Shown: positions 15,205 to 23,433 of the stretch, in pieces | Layout of the letters: the number at the start of each line of letters is the position of its first letter | Position numbering within the stretch: the stretch's first letter is position 1 | DNA from: Alphaproteobacteria bacterium MarineAlpha3_Bin3 | GTDB taxonomy: Bacteria > Pseudomonadota > Alphaproteobacteria > Rhodospirillales > Casp-alpha2 | NCBI GenBank assembly: GCA_002938075.1 | Contig: PTLK01000004.1 | Coordinates: 1 to 30,216, forward strand | Length of the DNA: 30,216 nucleotides | Direction: 5' to 3' | Position numbers and translations under genes: made by a program | The notes under the pieces: generated by a model | Databases searched by the model: none | Told to the model about the DNA's origin: nothing | What the model saw: the letters and a program-made list of their open reading frames with translations, nothing else

Positions 15205-17048
15205 TGGGCCTGTTTTCAGGTAGGAAAACGGTCCATGTGGATTCGGACATCCTCGTCATCGGCGGGGGTATGGCCGGCTGCGGGGCAACCTATGAATCTA
15301 GGTACTGGGGGCGTGACCTAAAAATTGTCTGCGTCGAGAAGGCGAACATCGAGCGCAGCGGCGCCGTTGCACAAGGCCTGTATGCGATCAACTGCTACAT
15401 GGGCATGCAGTGGGATGAAAATCAACCCGAGGACCATGTCCGCTACGCACGGAACGATCTTATGGGTCTGGTGCGTGAAGATCTGGGCTACGACATCGCC
15501 CGGCATGTCGACTCCACGGTGCACAAGTTCGAAGAGTGGGGCCTTCCGATCATGAAGGACCCGGAAACCGGACGCTATCTGCGCGAGGGCAAATGGCAGA
15601 TCATGATCCACGGCGAGAGCTATAAGCCGATAATGGCCGAGGCCGCTCGCAAGGCCGCCACCGAAGTCTACAACCGGATCATGGTGACCCACTTACTGAT
15701 GGACACGACGAAGACCAACCGGGTCTCCGGGGCCGTCGGTTTCAACGTCCGAACCGGCGATTTTTACGTCTTCCGTGCAAAGGCCGTCATCGTTGGTGCC
15801 GGTGGCGCGTCGCACATCTTCAAACCCCGCGCCGTGGGCGAGGGCATGGGTCGGACCTGGTATGCGCCATGGAGCAGCGCGTCGGCGTATGCGTTGCCGA
15901 TTGAAGTCGGCGCCAAAATGACGCAGATGGAGAACCGGATCGTCCTCACCCGTTTCAAGGACGGCTATGGTCCGGTCGGCGCCTACTTCCTGCATCTCAA
16001 GACGTACACCGAAAATGTCAATGGCGAAGAGTACGAGTCCACCTGGTACGAAGATACCAAGGCACTGGTGGGCGATTACATTGACCGCCACCCGGTGCCG
16101 ACGTGCTTGCGAAACCACGCCATTCTTAAGGAGGTCGCAGCCGGCCGCGGGCCTATCCGCATGGTGACGAAGGAGGCTTTCCAGGATCCACACAAGGAAA
16201 CAGTTGGCTGGGAGAACTTCCTCGGCATGACGATCGGGCAGGCGGTCGTCTGGGCGTCGCAGAACATCGATCCCAAGGAGATTAATCCCGAGCTGACCAC
16301 GTCCGAGCCTTACGTCATGGGCTCCCACGCCACGTGTTCAGGCGCTTGGGCGAGCGGTCCGGAGGACTACGCGCCGGCGGACTACCAGTGGGGTTACAAC
16401 CGGATGATGACCGTGGACGGTCTGTTTGGCGCCGGCGACACCATCGGCGGCACCGCCCACAAGTTCTCGTCTGGATCGTTCACGGAAGGCCGGATCGCGG
16501 CAAAGGCGGCGGTCAACTACGTCAACGATTTGGGGACCGATCAGCCTCAGATCAGCGAGCAGGAGTACCAAGATTTCGAAAAGGTCATCTTCCAACCTAT
16601 GGAGAACTACAAGGTCGGCCGCAACGAGATCGTCGCCGGGACCGTATCGCCGAGCTATCTGCTGCCGATTCATGGTCTGCAACGTCTCGAGAAGATCATG
16701 GACGAATACGTCGGCGGCACCAGCACCAACTACATGACCAACGAATGGGGGCTTAAGCGCGGCCTCGAACTTTTGGGCATGCTTAAGGAAGATATGAATC
16801 ACATCGGGGCTGAGGACCTGCACCAGTTGCAGCGGACCTGGGAACTAGATCATCGGCTCACCGCTTCAATCTCCGTCACCCATCACACCTTGTTCCGCGA
16901 GGAAACGCGGTGGCCGGGGTATTACTATCGGGGCGATCATATGAAGCTCGATGACGACAATTGGCATTGCTTCACCCTGTCGCAATACGACCGGAATACC
17001 GGCGAGTGGGCTATGGAGAAGGCTCCCGTGTATCACATCATAGACTAA
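15204..17048 (+). CDS. aprA: Adenylylsulfate reductase, alpha subunit (FAD)
   Basis: 614 residues, a normal AprA length. The dinucleotide fold is at the N-terminus (DILVIGGGMAGCGATYESRY), followed by the conserved substrate-channel block EKANIERSGAVAQGLYAINC. Further family blocks are GKWQIMIHGESYKPIMAEAA, NFLGMTIGQAVVWASQNID and the FAD-contacting GLFGAGDTIGGTAHKFSSGS. With AprB it forms the cytoplasmic APS reductase. The coupled AprM and the absence of dsr genes in view favour the oxidative direction (sulfite to APS), with Sat then releasing sulfate and ATP; direction is inference. Codons and frame are intact. Confidence 0.97.
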   Translation: MGLFSGRKTVHVDSDILVIGGGMAGCGATYESRYWGRDLKIVCVEKANIERSGAVAQGLYAINCYMGMQWDENQPEDHVRYARNDLMGLVREDLGYDIARHVDSTVHKFEEWGLPIMKDPETGRYLREGKWQIMIHGESYKPIMAEAARKAATEVYNRIMVTHLLMDTTKTNRVSGAVGFNVRTGDFYVFRAKAVIVGAGGASHIFKPRAVGEGMGRTWYAPWSSASAYALPIEVGAKMTQMENRIVLTRFKDGYGPVGAYFLHLKTYTENVNGEEYESTWYEDTKALVGDYIDRHPVPTCLRNHAILKEVAAGRGPIRMVTKEAFQDPHKETVGWENFLGMTIGQAVVWASQNIDPKEINPELTTSEPYVMGSHATCSGAWASGPEDYAPADYQWGYNRMMTVDGLFGAGDTIGGTAHKFSSGSFTEGRIAAKAAVNYVNDLGTDQPQISEQEYQDFEKVIFQPMENYKVGRNEIVAGTVSPSYLLPIHGLQRLEKIMDEYVGGTSTNYMTNEWGLKRGLELLGMLKEDMNHIGAEDLHQLQRTWELDHRLTASISVTHHTLFREETRWPGYYYRGDHMKLDDDNWHCFTLSQYDRNTGEWAMEKAPVYHIID

Positions 17049-17092
17049 ACGGAGTCCACCGAAGCACCCTTTGATGTAATGAGAAGCCCCTG

Positions 17093-17293
17093 ATGGTGCC
17101 CGAGGCCGGACTCGCCGAGGAGGCCCAGCGCGCGGCGGTCCTGAAGAAGGTGCCCCTGGACGGCTTCATGGGCAAGGCCGATTGGAACGGCGTCTGCCTC
17201 GAGACGCGGACCCGGGGCGGCGTCTTCTGGCCGATCCCGGTGACCCTGTCGGCGTCAGACGAACGAGCAGGAAGGCGGCTTCCGGGACCATGA
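17093..17293 (+). pseudogene. sat: N-terminal relic of a second ATP sulfurylase, with an internal in-frame deletion
   Basis: A 66-codon open frame reads LKKVPL then DGFMGKADWNGVC and VFWPIPVTLSASDE. In the intact sat of this window these two blocks are LKKIPM and SGFMGEADWRGCC, separated by 19 residues (39-57) that are missing here. The following text (RAGRRLPGP) is unrelated, so only the first 90 or so residues of an ancestral Sat survive. The stop overlaps the next start as ATGA, so any translation of this piece would feed into the phosphoesterase gene. The wording (KKVPL, DGFMGKADW) differs enough from the intact sat to suggest a separate lineage, not a recent copy. Confidence 0.8.
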
Positions 17294-18075
17294 TCATCGC
17301 TCAGATCACCGACACCCACCTCGCGGCCGCCAACGCGGCGGACCCGGTGTTCCGCGCGCGGGCGGAGAACCTTCGCGAGTGCATCGCCGACATCAACGGC
17401 CTCGACCCCATGCCCGACGCCGTCATACACACCGGCGATATGACCCAGCACGGCCAAGCGGCGGAATTTGCCCATGCCCGATCGCTCCTTGCAGCGCTGG
17501 AGGCGCCCCTCTACGTCATCCCCGGCAACCGCGACGGCCGCGAGGGAATGGTGCGGGCCTTCGCCGGCGACGGGTACATGATGCCCGATTGCGCTTTCGT
17601 CCACTATGCAGTCGAGGAGCATCCGGTAAGGCTGGTCGCCGTGGACTCCCTCGCCGCCGACGGCAGCGCCAAGGGAGATCTTTGCCACGACCGCCTAGCA
17701 GCGCTCGACGCCACCTTGGCCGAAGCGCCGGCGCAGCCGACGGCACTGTTCATGCATCACCCGCCCTTCGACGTGCCGACTGCTCCCGACCCGTTTGCCT
17801 ACCAGCGCCGCCGAGCGGGGAGCGACCTGGCGGCGGTGGTCTCGCGGCACCCGCAGGTGGTCCGCATCTTCACCGGCCACATGCACCGTCCATGGACGGC
17901 GACGGTGGGGGGCGTTGCCGCCAGCACCGTTCCCAGCGTCGCCGTCGACCTGCGCAAGGGTCACTATGCACCAACGATGGCTGGGCGGCCGGTCTACCAG
18001 GTGCACCGGTTCGAGGGCGATTGGGGCTTCGCCAGCGAGACCCGCTTGGCCGGTTCCGGGGCGATTTCTCGATAA
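17290..18075 (+). CDS. Calcineurin-like metallophosphoesterase, CpdA-type
   Basis: 261 residues from ATG 17290; the same frame is open upstream, but that part overlaps the sat relic. Metal-binding motifs appear in family order: QITDTHL (Asp8, His10), HTGDMTQHG, IPGNRDGREG, LFMHHPPFD and FTGHMHRPW. This matches class III cyclic-nucleotide phosphodiesterases and related glycerophosphodiester hydrolases. The third motif is GNRD instead of the usual GNHD, so a catalytic-site histidine is replaced by Arg. The substrate cannot be fixed. It sits between sulfur genes but has no obvious link to them, and is convergent with sat with a 50-bp gap. Confidence 0.88.
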   Translation: MIIAQITDTHLAAANAADPVFRARAENLRECIADINGLDPMPDAVIHTGDMTQHGQAAEFAHARSLLAALEAPLYVIPGNRDGREGMVRAFAGDGYMMPDCAFVHYAVEEHPVRLVAVDSLAADGSAKGDLCHDRLAALDATLAEAPAQPTALFMHHPPFDVPTAPDPFAYQRRRAGSDLAAVVSRHPQVVRIFTGHMHRPWTATVGGVAASTVPSVAVDLRKGHYAPTMAGRPVYQVHRFEGDWGFASETRLAGSGAISR

Positions 18076-18125
18076 GCGAAACGACCAGTACCCGATGTGG
18101 ATGTAAAACTATTTACCGAATTCAG

Positions 18126-19298
18126 TCAGTCGAGGCTGGCGTAAAACTCATACAGAATCCTCACCACTTCGGGGCGGCTGAATTCAACGGGAATGTCCTC
18201 ACCCTTGGAAAGCATCTCGCGCTGCCTGGTACCGGAAATACTGATGTGGTGCTCGGAATCGTGGGGACAAGTCTTGGCCGTCGCCATGCCGTCACACTTT
18301 TCGCAGAAAAAAGTGACGCCGATCTTCAGCGGCTGGGTGATCAGCGCCCCGTCCCAAAGGGTGTCGAAGACATGCTGGGCGTCGAACGGCCCGTAATAGT
18401 CGCCGACGCCCGCGTGGTCGCGCCCGACGATCAGGTGCGAACAGCCGAAGTTCTGACGGATCAGGGCGTGGAACAAAGCCTCGCGGGGGCCGGCATAGCG
18501 CATTTCGATGGGGTATCCGGCCTGGATGATGGTGCCTTCGACGAAGTAGTTGTCGATCATCGCCTGGATCGCCTTGGTCCGTACTTCGGCCGGGATGTCG
18601 CCGTCCTTCAGTTTGCCCAGCACCTGATGGATGAACACCCCGTCGGTGACCTCGATGGCGATCTTGGCCAGGTGTTCGTGGCTGCGGTGCATGGGGTTGC
18701 GGGTCTGGAAAGCGGCCACCCGCGACCAGTCCTTGTCGGCGAACAGGGCCCGGGATTGAGCCGGGCGCAGGAACAGATCGGGATATTTCTCCGGATATTC
18801 GCCCTCGCTGAGCGCTATTACCCGCCCGCCCAGGTTGATTTCGCCCTGGTCGAGGACTTTCCGCACCCCCGGGTGCCCGGGGTCGGTGGTGCGGTAAACG
18901 TGATTGCATTCGGATTTTTTATCTATGGCGTATTTTTCAAGCACCTTCATCACCGCCATGATCTCGCCGCTGTCGCCGTCGACCAGCGCCACCTCTTCCT
19001 CGATGTCGATGCCGTCGGCCAGTTCCTTGGCCGCCGAAAGGGTCACCGGGATCGGCCAGAACAAACCGTCCGACAATTTCATTTCCTCGCAGCACCCTCG
19101 CCAGTCGGCCTCGCCCATGAAGCCGGAAAGCGGCGTATAGGCTCCCATGGCCATCATAATCACGTCCGAGGTCTCGCGGCTTGTCATCGGAATTTTTTTT
19201 AAACCTTCGGCGCGCTTGAACTCGTCCGGGCGCTCGGCCTGTAGATGGATCAACGGTTTCAGCTCATCACCGCCGTGCGGGGATATGAGTGTCGACAT
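18126..19298 (-). CDS. sat: ATP sulfurylase (dissimilatory type)
   Basis: 390 residues, the length of homooligomeric Sat. The active-site motif TRNPMHRSHE is at about residues 199-208 and GRDHAGVGDYY begins at about 292. A zinc-binding set FCEKC...C near 331-344 with a nearby His pair is typical of dissimilatory Sat. The enzyme interconverts ATP plus sulfate with APS plus pyrophosphate; coupled with AprAB in a sulfur oxidiser it makes ATP and sulfate from APS. GAGAGG lies just before the ATG. It is transcribed toward the apr operon, so it is not part of that operon, and the usual sat-apr operon is broken up here. Confidence 0.96.
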   Translation of the reverse strand: MSTLISPHGGDELKPLIHLQAERPDEFKRAEGLKKIPMTSRETSDVIMMAMGAYTPLSGFMGEADWRGCCEEMKLSDGLFWPIPVTLSAAKELADGIDIEEEVALVDGDSGEIMAVMKVLEKYAIDKKSECNHVYRTTDPGHPGVRKVLDQGEINLGGRVIALSEGEYPEKYPDLFLRPAQSRALFADKDWSRVAAFQTRNPMHRSHEHLAKIAIEVTDGVFIHQVLGKLKDGDIPAEVRTKAIQAMIDNYFVEGTIIQAGYPIEMRYAGPREALFHALIRQNFGCSHLIVGRDHAGVGDYYGPFDAQHVFDTLWDGALITQPLKIGVTFFCEKCDGMATAKTCPHDSEHHISISGTRQREMLSKGEDIPVEFSRPEVVRILYEFYASLD

Positions 19299-19416
19299 GG
19301 TACCTCTCTTCTGGTCCTTATTGTTTCGACGCTGGGTGATAACGACGTTCTACCAACCTTATTGTGGTTCACTCCCCCCGACAAACAAGCCAAGACCGCC
19401 AAGATTACTGCCAATC

Positions 19417-19706
19417 ATGAAGCTGGGAAAGGTGTCGAACCAAGGTCCCGAAAGCCAAACCATCCTCGAGGTGGCAAAAAAATCCGCCGCTGAGGTTATC
19501 GCCACGCCGTGCCCGCTGTGCCGGCAGAACGTCGAGATGTACCAGGATGCGGTTACAAGAAGTACGGCAAGGATTACCAGATTTCAGTCGTCTTCCACAG
19601 CCAGCTGATAGCCGTCGCCTTCGGCATGGACGCCAAAAAAGACGCGTGCCTGGACCGCAACACCATCCGGTCGGAAAAACTGGAAAAGATGGCCAGGAAG
19701 GGCTGA
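19417..19706 (+). pseudogene. hdrB: C-terminal relic of a heterodisulfide reductase subunit B (HdrB/CCG domain)
   Basis: One frame reads ESQTILEVAKKSAAEVIATP, CPLCRQNVEMYQDAV; after a shift near 19552 another frame reads KKYGKDYQISVVFHSQLIA, VAFGMDAKKDACLDRN, ending at TGA 19704-19706. This order is the C-terminal end of HdrB, where CPLC is the last CxxC of the second cysteine-rich CCG domain. The N-terminal two thirds, including the rest of both CCG motifs, are gone. HdrB-type proteins take part in electron transfer in sulfur metabolism (sHdr in oxidisers, Hdr/Qmo-like complexes in sulfate reducers). Its place between sat and the protease, with other sulfur-gene relics close by, suggests a dismantled cluster. 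Confidence 0.78.
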
Positions 19707-19709
19707 GCC

Positions 19710-21203
19710 CTAAATCCTCGGCCGCCCGTCGATCATGGCGAGGAAGTTCTTCGCCGATCCGGCATGCAGTAAAGCCAAGGCGCAACCCAGTTGCCGGTCT
19801 TCTTTTTCGCCGACGGGAGGGCACGCGTCTTCGGGCACCGTGGGCCGGTTTTTGGCCTTCCATTTTTCCTTGCCGACGGCGGGAAGGGCGCCGGGAAGAT
19901 CGGATTCGCGGCGCTGCTTGGTTTCCTTGGACGGGCTGAGGAAGATATCCGGCGCCACGCCCCGGGCCTGGATGGTATTGCCGTTTGGCGCATAGTAAAG
20001 CGCCGTCGTCATCCGAATCCCGCCTTCCACCGGCAGCGGCAGGATCGTCTGTACCGACCCCTTGCCGAAGGACTGCCCGCCCATCAGGGTGGCACGGCCG
20101 TGATATTGGAGGGCGCTGGCGACGATTTCCGAGGCCGAGGCCGAGCCGACATTGATCAGCACCACCATCGGCGCGCCCTTGGCCAGGTCTCCCCGGACCG
20201 CCTTGTGGGATCGGTCGCGGCCTGGATTGCGGCCGCGGATGGAAACGATTTCGCCTTCATTGAGGAAGCTGTCGGAGAGGACCAGCGATTGGTCCAAAAG
20301 CCCGCCCGGATTGTTGCGCAGATCGAGGACCACCCCGGCCAGACGGGACCCGAGTTTTTCGTGGATGTCGGCGAATGCCTTCTCGATGCCGGTTTCCACC
20401 TTTTCCGTGAAACGGGCGACGCGGACATAGCCGATGTCGCCCTCGATGCGCCAGCGCACGGCCTTGATCTTGATGATCGCCCGGGTAAGCGTAATGGGGA
20501 AGTCACCGAAACCGGCGCGGCGGATGGTCAGGGAAATCTGCGTTCCCGCCCGCCCCCGCATGCGCTTGACCGCCTGCAGCAGGGTCTTGCCCTTGATCGC
20601 CTCGCCGTCGACATGGGTGATCAGGTCGCCGGCCTTCAAGCCCGCCTGTTCAGCAGGCGTGCCTTCGATGGGGGCGATCACCTTGACCAGGCCGTCCTCC
20701 ATGGTGATCTCTATCCCAAGGCCGCCGAATTCTCCCTTGGTCTGGACGAAGCTTTCGCGGAACTCGTCCGCGTTGAGGTAAGCCGAATGAGGATCCAGCG
20801 ACGCGACCATGGATTCCAGCGCCGCTTCCACTAGCTTCTTCGGCGGCAATGTCCCGGGCTTGGCCTTGGTTTCGCGCACCCCCTTGACCGCGGCGTCGAT
20901 CAGGGTGGCGTCGGAGATTTCCTTGACGTAACTGGCGCGCACCCGGCGGTAGGCGAAATCGAAATATTCCAGCCGTTCCGTCTTGTCCGGTTCCGTCGAA
21001 TAGGCCTTGTAAACCGTCTCGAACCGCTCGAGCTGCTTTTTCGCCTCCGGCGGCAGCGGCTTTTCATCGTTGCCGAGGGCCTGGAGGACCCGGCTCAGAG
21101 TCGATTGTCCGGCACTGCAACCACTTATGGAGGGCAGCAGCGCCAATGCCATGAAAGCGGCTACCGCCAAACCCAGTAACCGGGGTGAACCTCGCCAAAT
21201 CAT
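19710..21203 (-). CDS. C-terminal processing peptidase, S41 family lipoprotein
   Basis: 497 residues. The N-terminus is a signal sequence ending in SISGC (Cys29), so a lipoprotein is likely. A PDZ domain spans about 155-240 (GGLGIEITMEDGLVKVI, then GDLITHVDGEAI). The S41 protease core follows, with LDLRNNPGG, the catalytic Ser356 in GSASASEIVAS and Lys381 in SFGKGSVQTILPL. Such periplasmic proteases trim protein C-termini. The region after the core (about 420-497) is low in conserved features and carries two Cys residues. It is convergent with the hdrB relic, with stops three bases apart. It is probably a stand-alone gene on the - strand. Confidence 0.93.
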   Translation of the reverse strand: MIWRGSPRLLGLAVAAFMALALLPSISGCSAGQSTLSRVLQALGNDEKPLPPEAKKQLERFETVYKAYSTEPDKTERLEYFDFAYRRVRASYVKEISDATLIDAAVKGVRETKAKPGTLPPKKLVEAALESMVASLDPHSAYLNADEFRESFVQTKGEFGGLGIEITMEDGLVKVIAPIEGTPAEQAGLKAGDLITHVDGEAIKGKTLLQAVKRMRGRAGTQISLTIRRAGFGDFPITLTRAIIKIKAVRWRIEGDIGYVRVARFTEKVETGIEKAFADIHEKLGSRLAGVVLDLRNNPGGLLDQSLVLSDSFLNEGEIVSIRGRNPGRDRSHKAVRGDLAKGAPMVVLINVGSASASEIVASALQYHGRATLMGGQSFGKGSVQTILPLPVEGGIRMTTALYYAPNGNTIQARGVAPDIFLSPSKETKQRRESDLPGALPAVGKEKWKAKNRPTVPEDACPPVGEKEDRQLGCALALLHAGSAKNFLAMIDGRPRI

Positions 21204-21297
21204 CAGTCGTTACTATTCCGACGCCAGGGGGACTTGCCCGCTAACGCCGGAAACCTTTTTTTGCTGTCGACACCTTTTTATTATCGACACTGGCGCC

Positions 21298-22188
21298 TTA
21301 TCCGTCGGCGGTGATCTGTTCGATCAATTCACTCAGCACGCGCTCCGCGTCGTCGTTTTCGATCTGGCAGGTGCCGGCGCTTTCGTGCCCGCCGCCGCCG
21401 TATTTCAGCATCAAATCGCCGATGTTTGTTTTCGATGTGCGGTTGATGATCGATTTGCCGGTGGCGAACACGGTGTTCAACTTGTTCAGCCCCCACAAAA
21501 CGTGGATCGAGATGTTGGTGTCCGGGAACAGCGCATAGATCATGAACCGGTTGCCGGCGTAGATGGTTTCCTCGTTGCGCAGATCGAGCACCGCCAGGTT
21601 GCCGTGGGCCGTGGTGCAGCGCTTGATCTGCTCCTTGACGTCAGGAAGGTCGAGGATATCATCGACCGTGTGATCGCGGCAGAAATCGATCAGCTGCATC
21701 ATCAGGTTATAGTTGGAAACGCGGAATTCGCGGAACCGGCCGAGCCCGGTACGGGAATCCATGAGATAGTTCAACAGCGCCCACCCCTTGGCGTCGACGA
21801 TTTCGTCTTCGCTGAACTGGGCCGAATCGCCCTTATCGACGGCCTCCATCATGTCATCGGAAACATTCGGGAATTTCTCCTTGCTACCGAAATGGTCATA
21901 GACCACCCGCGCCGCCGACGGCGCTTGGGGATCGTTGATGTAATTGTCCTTCTTGTCCTCGACCCGGGTAATTTCGCTGGAATGATGGTCGAAGGCCAAG
22001 CGCACCCCTTCCACATAGGGAAGGTTGGTGGTGATGTCGGTGTCTGAAATCAGGATCGTGCCATCCTGCATGTCCTTGGGGTGGGCGAACTTGATGTCGT
22101 CGATCATATCCAGTTCTTTAAGCAGCACCGCACAGACCAGGCCGTCGAAATCGCTGCGGGTGACCAAACGGAAATAATTGTCACCCAT
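21298..22188 (-). CDS. DHH/DHHA1 family phosphoesterase
   Basis: 296 residues. The metal-binding motifs are RSDFDGLVCA (Asp13, Asp15), ILISDTDI and the DHH motif in LAFDHHSSEI; the DHHA1 substrate motif GGGGHESAGTC is near the C-terminus. These place it among the DHH phosphoesterases (RecJ, nano-RNase, exopolyphosphatase-like). It is annotated in relatives as exopolyphosphatase-related, but the motifs cannot separate nanoRNA, cyclic dinucleotide or polyphosphate hydrolysis. It is cytoplasmic, with no signal peptide. About 95 bp separate it from the protease gene downstream. Confidence 0.9.
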   Translation of the reverse strand: MGDNYFRLVTRSDFDGLVCAVLLKELDMIDDIKFAHPKDMQDGTILISDTDITTNLPYVEGVRLAFDHHSSEITRVEDKKDNYINDPQAPSAARVVYDHFGSKEKFPNVSDDMMEAVDKGDSAQFSEDEIVDAKGWALLNYLMDSRTGLGRFREFRVSNYNLMMQLIDFCRDHTVDDILDLPDVKEQIKRCTTAHGNLAVLDLRNEETIYAGNRFMIYALFPDTNISIHVLWGLNKLNTVFATGKSIINRTSKTNIGDLMLKYGGGGHESAGTCQIENDDAERVLSELIEQITADG

Positions 22189-22362
22189 TATCCATAAACC
22201 CTTCTCAAACTCTCATCCTTCCCTTCCAGAAACGGACCTTTCTCGAAACGGGCCGGGTTGCCGGATCATCATAGACTAAATGATATATCCGCCGAAACCC
22301 GCAGCCGGAAAAGGAGAAAATACATAAACCCAGGGGGTAAACAATAACTGAATCGAAGAAGA

Positions 22363-23424
22363 TCAGTCACCGCCGGGGCGCAGTTCGTGCGCCAACCAGA
22401 CGGCGGCAAGGAACAACGCCACCGCACCCGCCTGATGAAGGGCCGCCAACGGAACCGGAACCACCAGCAACAGGGTCGAAATGCCCAAGGCCACCTGGGC
22501 CACCGCCACCGCCGCCAGGACGTTCAAGGCCAGGCGCTGGCCGGGGGCTAATCCCGCCCTCCGGGCCCGCCACCAAAAGACCATCACGGCGGCAAAGACG
22601 GTGGTCGCCAAAATCCGGTGGTCGAACTGCACGGTAGTGATGTTTTCAAAAAAGTTGCGGTAACCGGGAGCCAGCTCGAACAGGCCGTCGGGAACCCAGG
22701 CGCCGTCCATGAGCGGGAAGGTATTGTAGACAAATCCGGCATCGAGCCCGGCAACGAAGGCGCCGGATAGCGCGGTAACGAAAATCAACGCCGTCAGGCC
22801 CCAGGACCAGCATCGAAGCCGTCCCGGCCCCCATTCAGGCCCCTGGCCCGGTACCCGTTCCGGCGGCGCGGCGGGCCTTTCGGGACTCAATATCCCGAGC
22901 CCCACCCACACCATGGCGCCGAGGATGACCAGGGCCAGGGACAAGTGCGCGGCCAGCCGGTACTGGCTGACGTCGGGGCGGGAAACCAAGCCGCTCTTGA
23001 CCATGTACCAGCCCAGCATCCCCTGCAGGGCGCCGACAACGAAAAGCCCGACCAGCTTCAACCCCAGCCGCCGGTCAACCCATCCCTTGAGCCAGAACAC
23101 CGCCATCGGCACGAAGAAGGCGGCGCCGATGAGGCGCCCCAACAGGCGGTGGGTGTATTCGAACAAAAAGATCGATTTGAACTCCCCCAGCGTCATGCCA
23201 AGGTTGAGTTTCTTGTATTCGGGATATTCCTGGTAGCGGGCGAAGACCCTTTCCCACTCCGCCGCGTCTAAAGGCGGCAGCCAGCCAGTCACCGGCCGCC
23301 AATCGACCATCGACAGCCCCGAATGGGTGAGCCGGGTGACGCCACCCAAGACGATCATCGCAAAAACCATCAGGCCGACGACAAAAAGCCAGGCCACGAT
23401 GGCCTTTTGATGCTTAACGCTCAT
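22363..23424 (-). CDS. ctaA: Heme A synthase (COX15/CtaA)
   Basis: 353 residues with about eight membrane spans. The family is recognised by VLGGVTRLTHSGLSMVDWRP, the heme-ligand region FLFEYTHRLLGRLIGA, the second-half equivalents VQFDHRILATT and LHQAGAVALF, and the conserved NTFPLMDGAWVP. It oxidises heme O to heme A in the inner membrane for aa3-type cytochrome oxidase, so the organism should respire aerobically. The start ATG lies nine bases after the stop of the large coiled-coil gene, so the two are probably co-transcribed. Confidence 0.95.
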   Translation of the reverse strand: MSVKHQKAIVAWLFVVGLMVFAMIVLGGVTRLTHSGLSMVDWRPVTGWLPPLDAAEWERVFARYQEYPEYKKLNLGMTLGEFKSIFLFEYTHRLLGRLIGAAFFVPMAVFWLKGWVDRRLGLKLVGLFVVGALQGMLGWYMVKSGLVSRPDVSQYRLAAHLSLALVILGAMVWVGLGILSPERPAAPPERVPGQGPEWGPGRLRCWSWGLTALIFVTALSGAFVAGLDAGFVYNTFPLMDGAWVPDGLFELAPGYRNFFENITTVQFDHRILATTVFAAVMVFWWRARRAGLAPGQRLALNVLAAVAVAQVALGISTLLLVVPVPLAALHQAGAVALFLAAVWLAHELRPGGD

Positions 23425-23433
23425 GCCGGCAGA

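Noticed and set aside
17379..19202. Long + strand open frame of 607 codons
   Set aside because: It overlaps the phosphoesterase out of frame and sat antisense; its protein is low-complexity and unlike any family.
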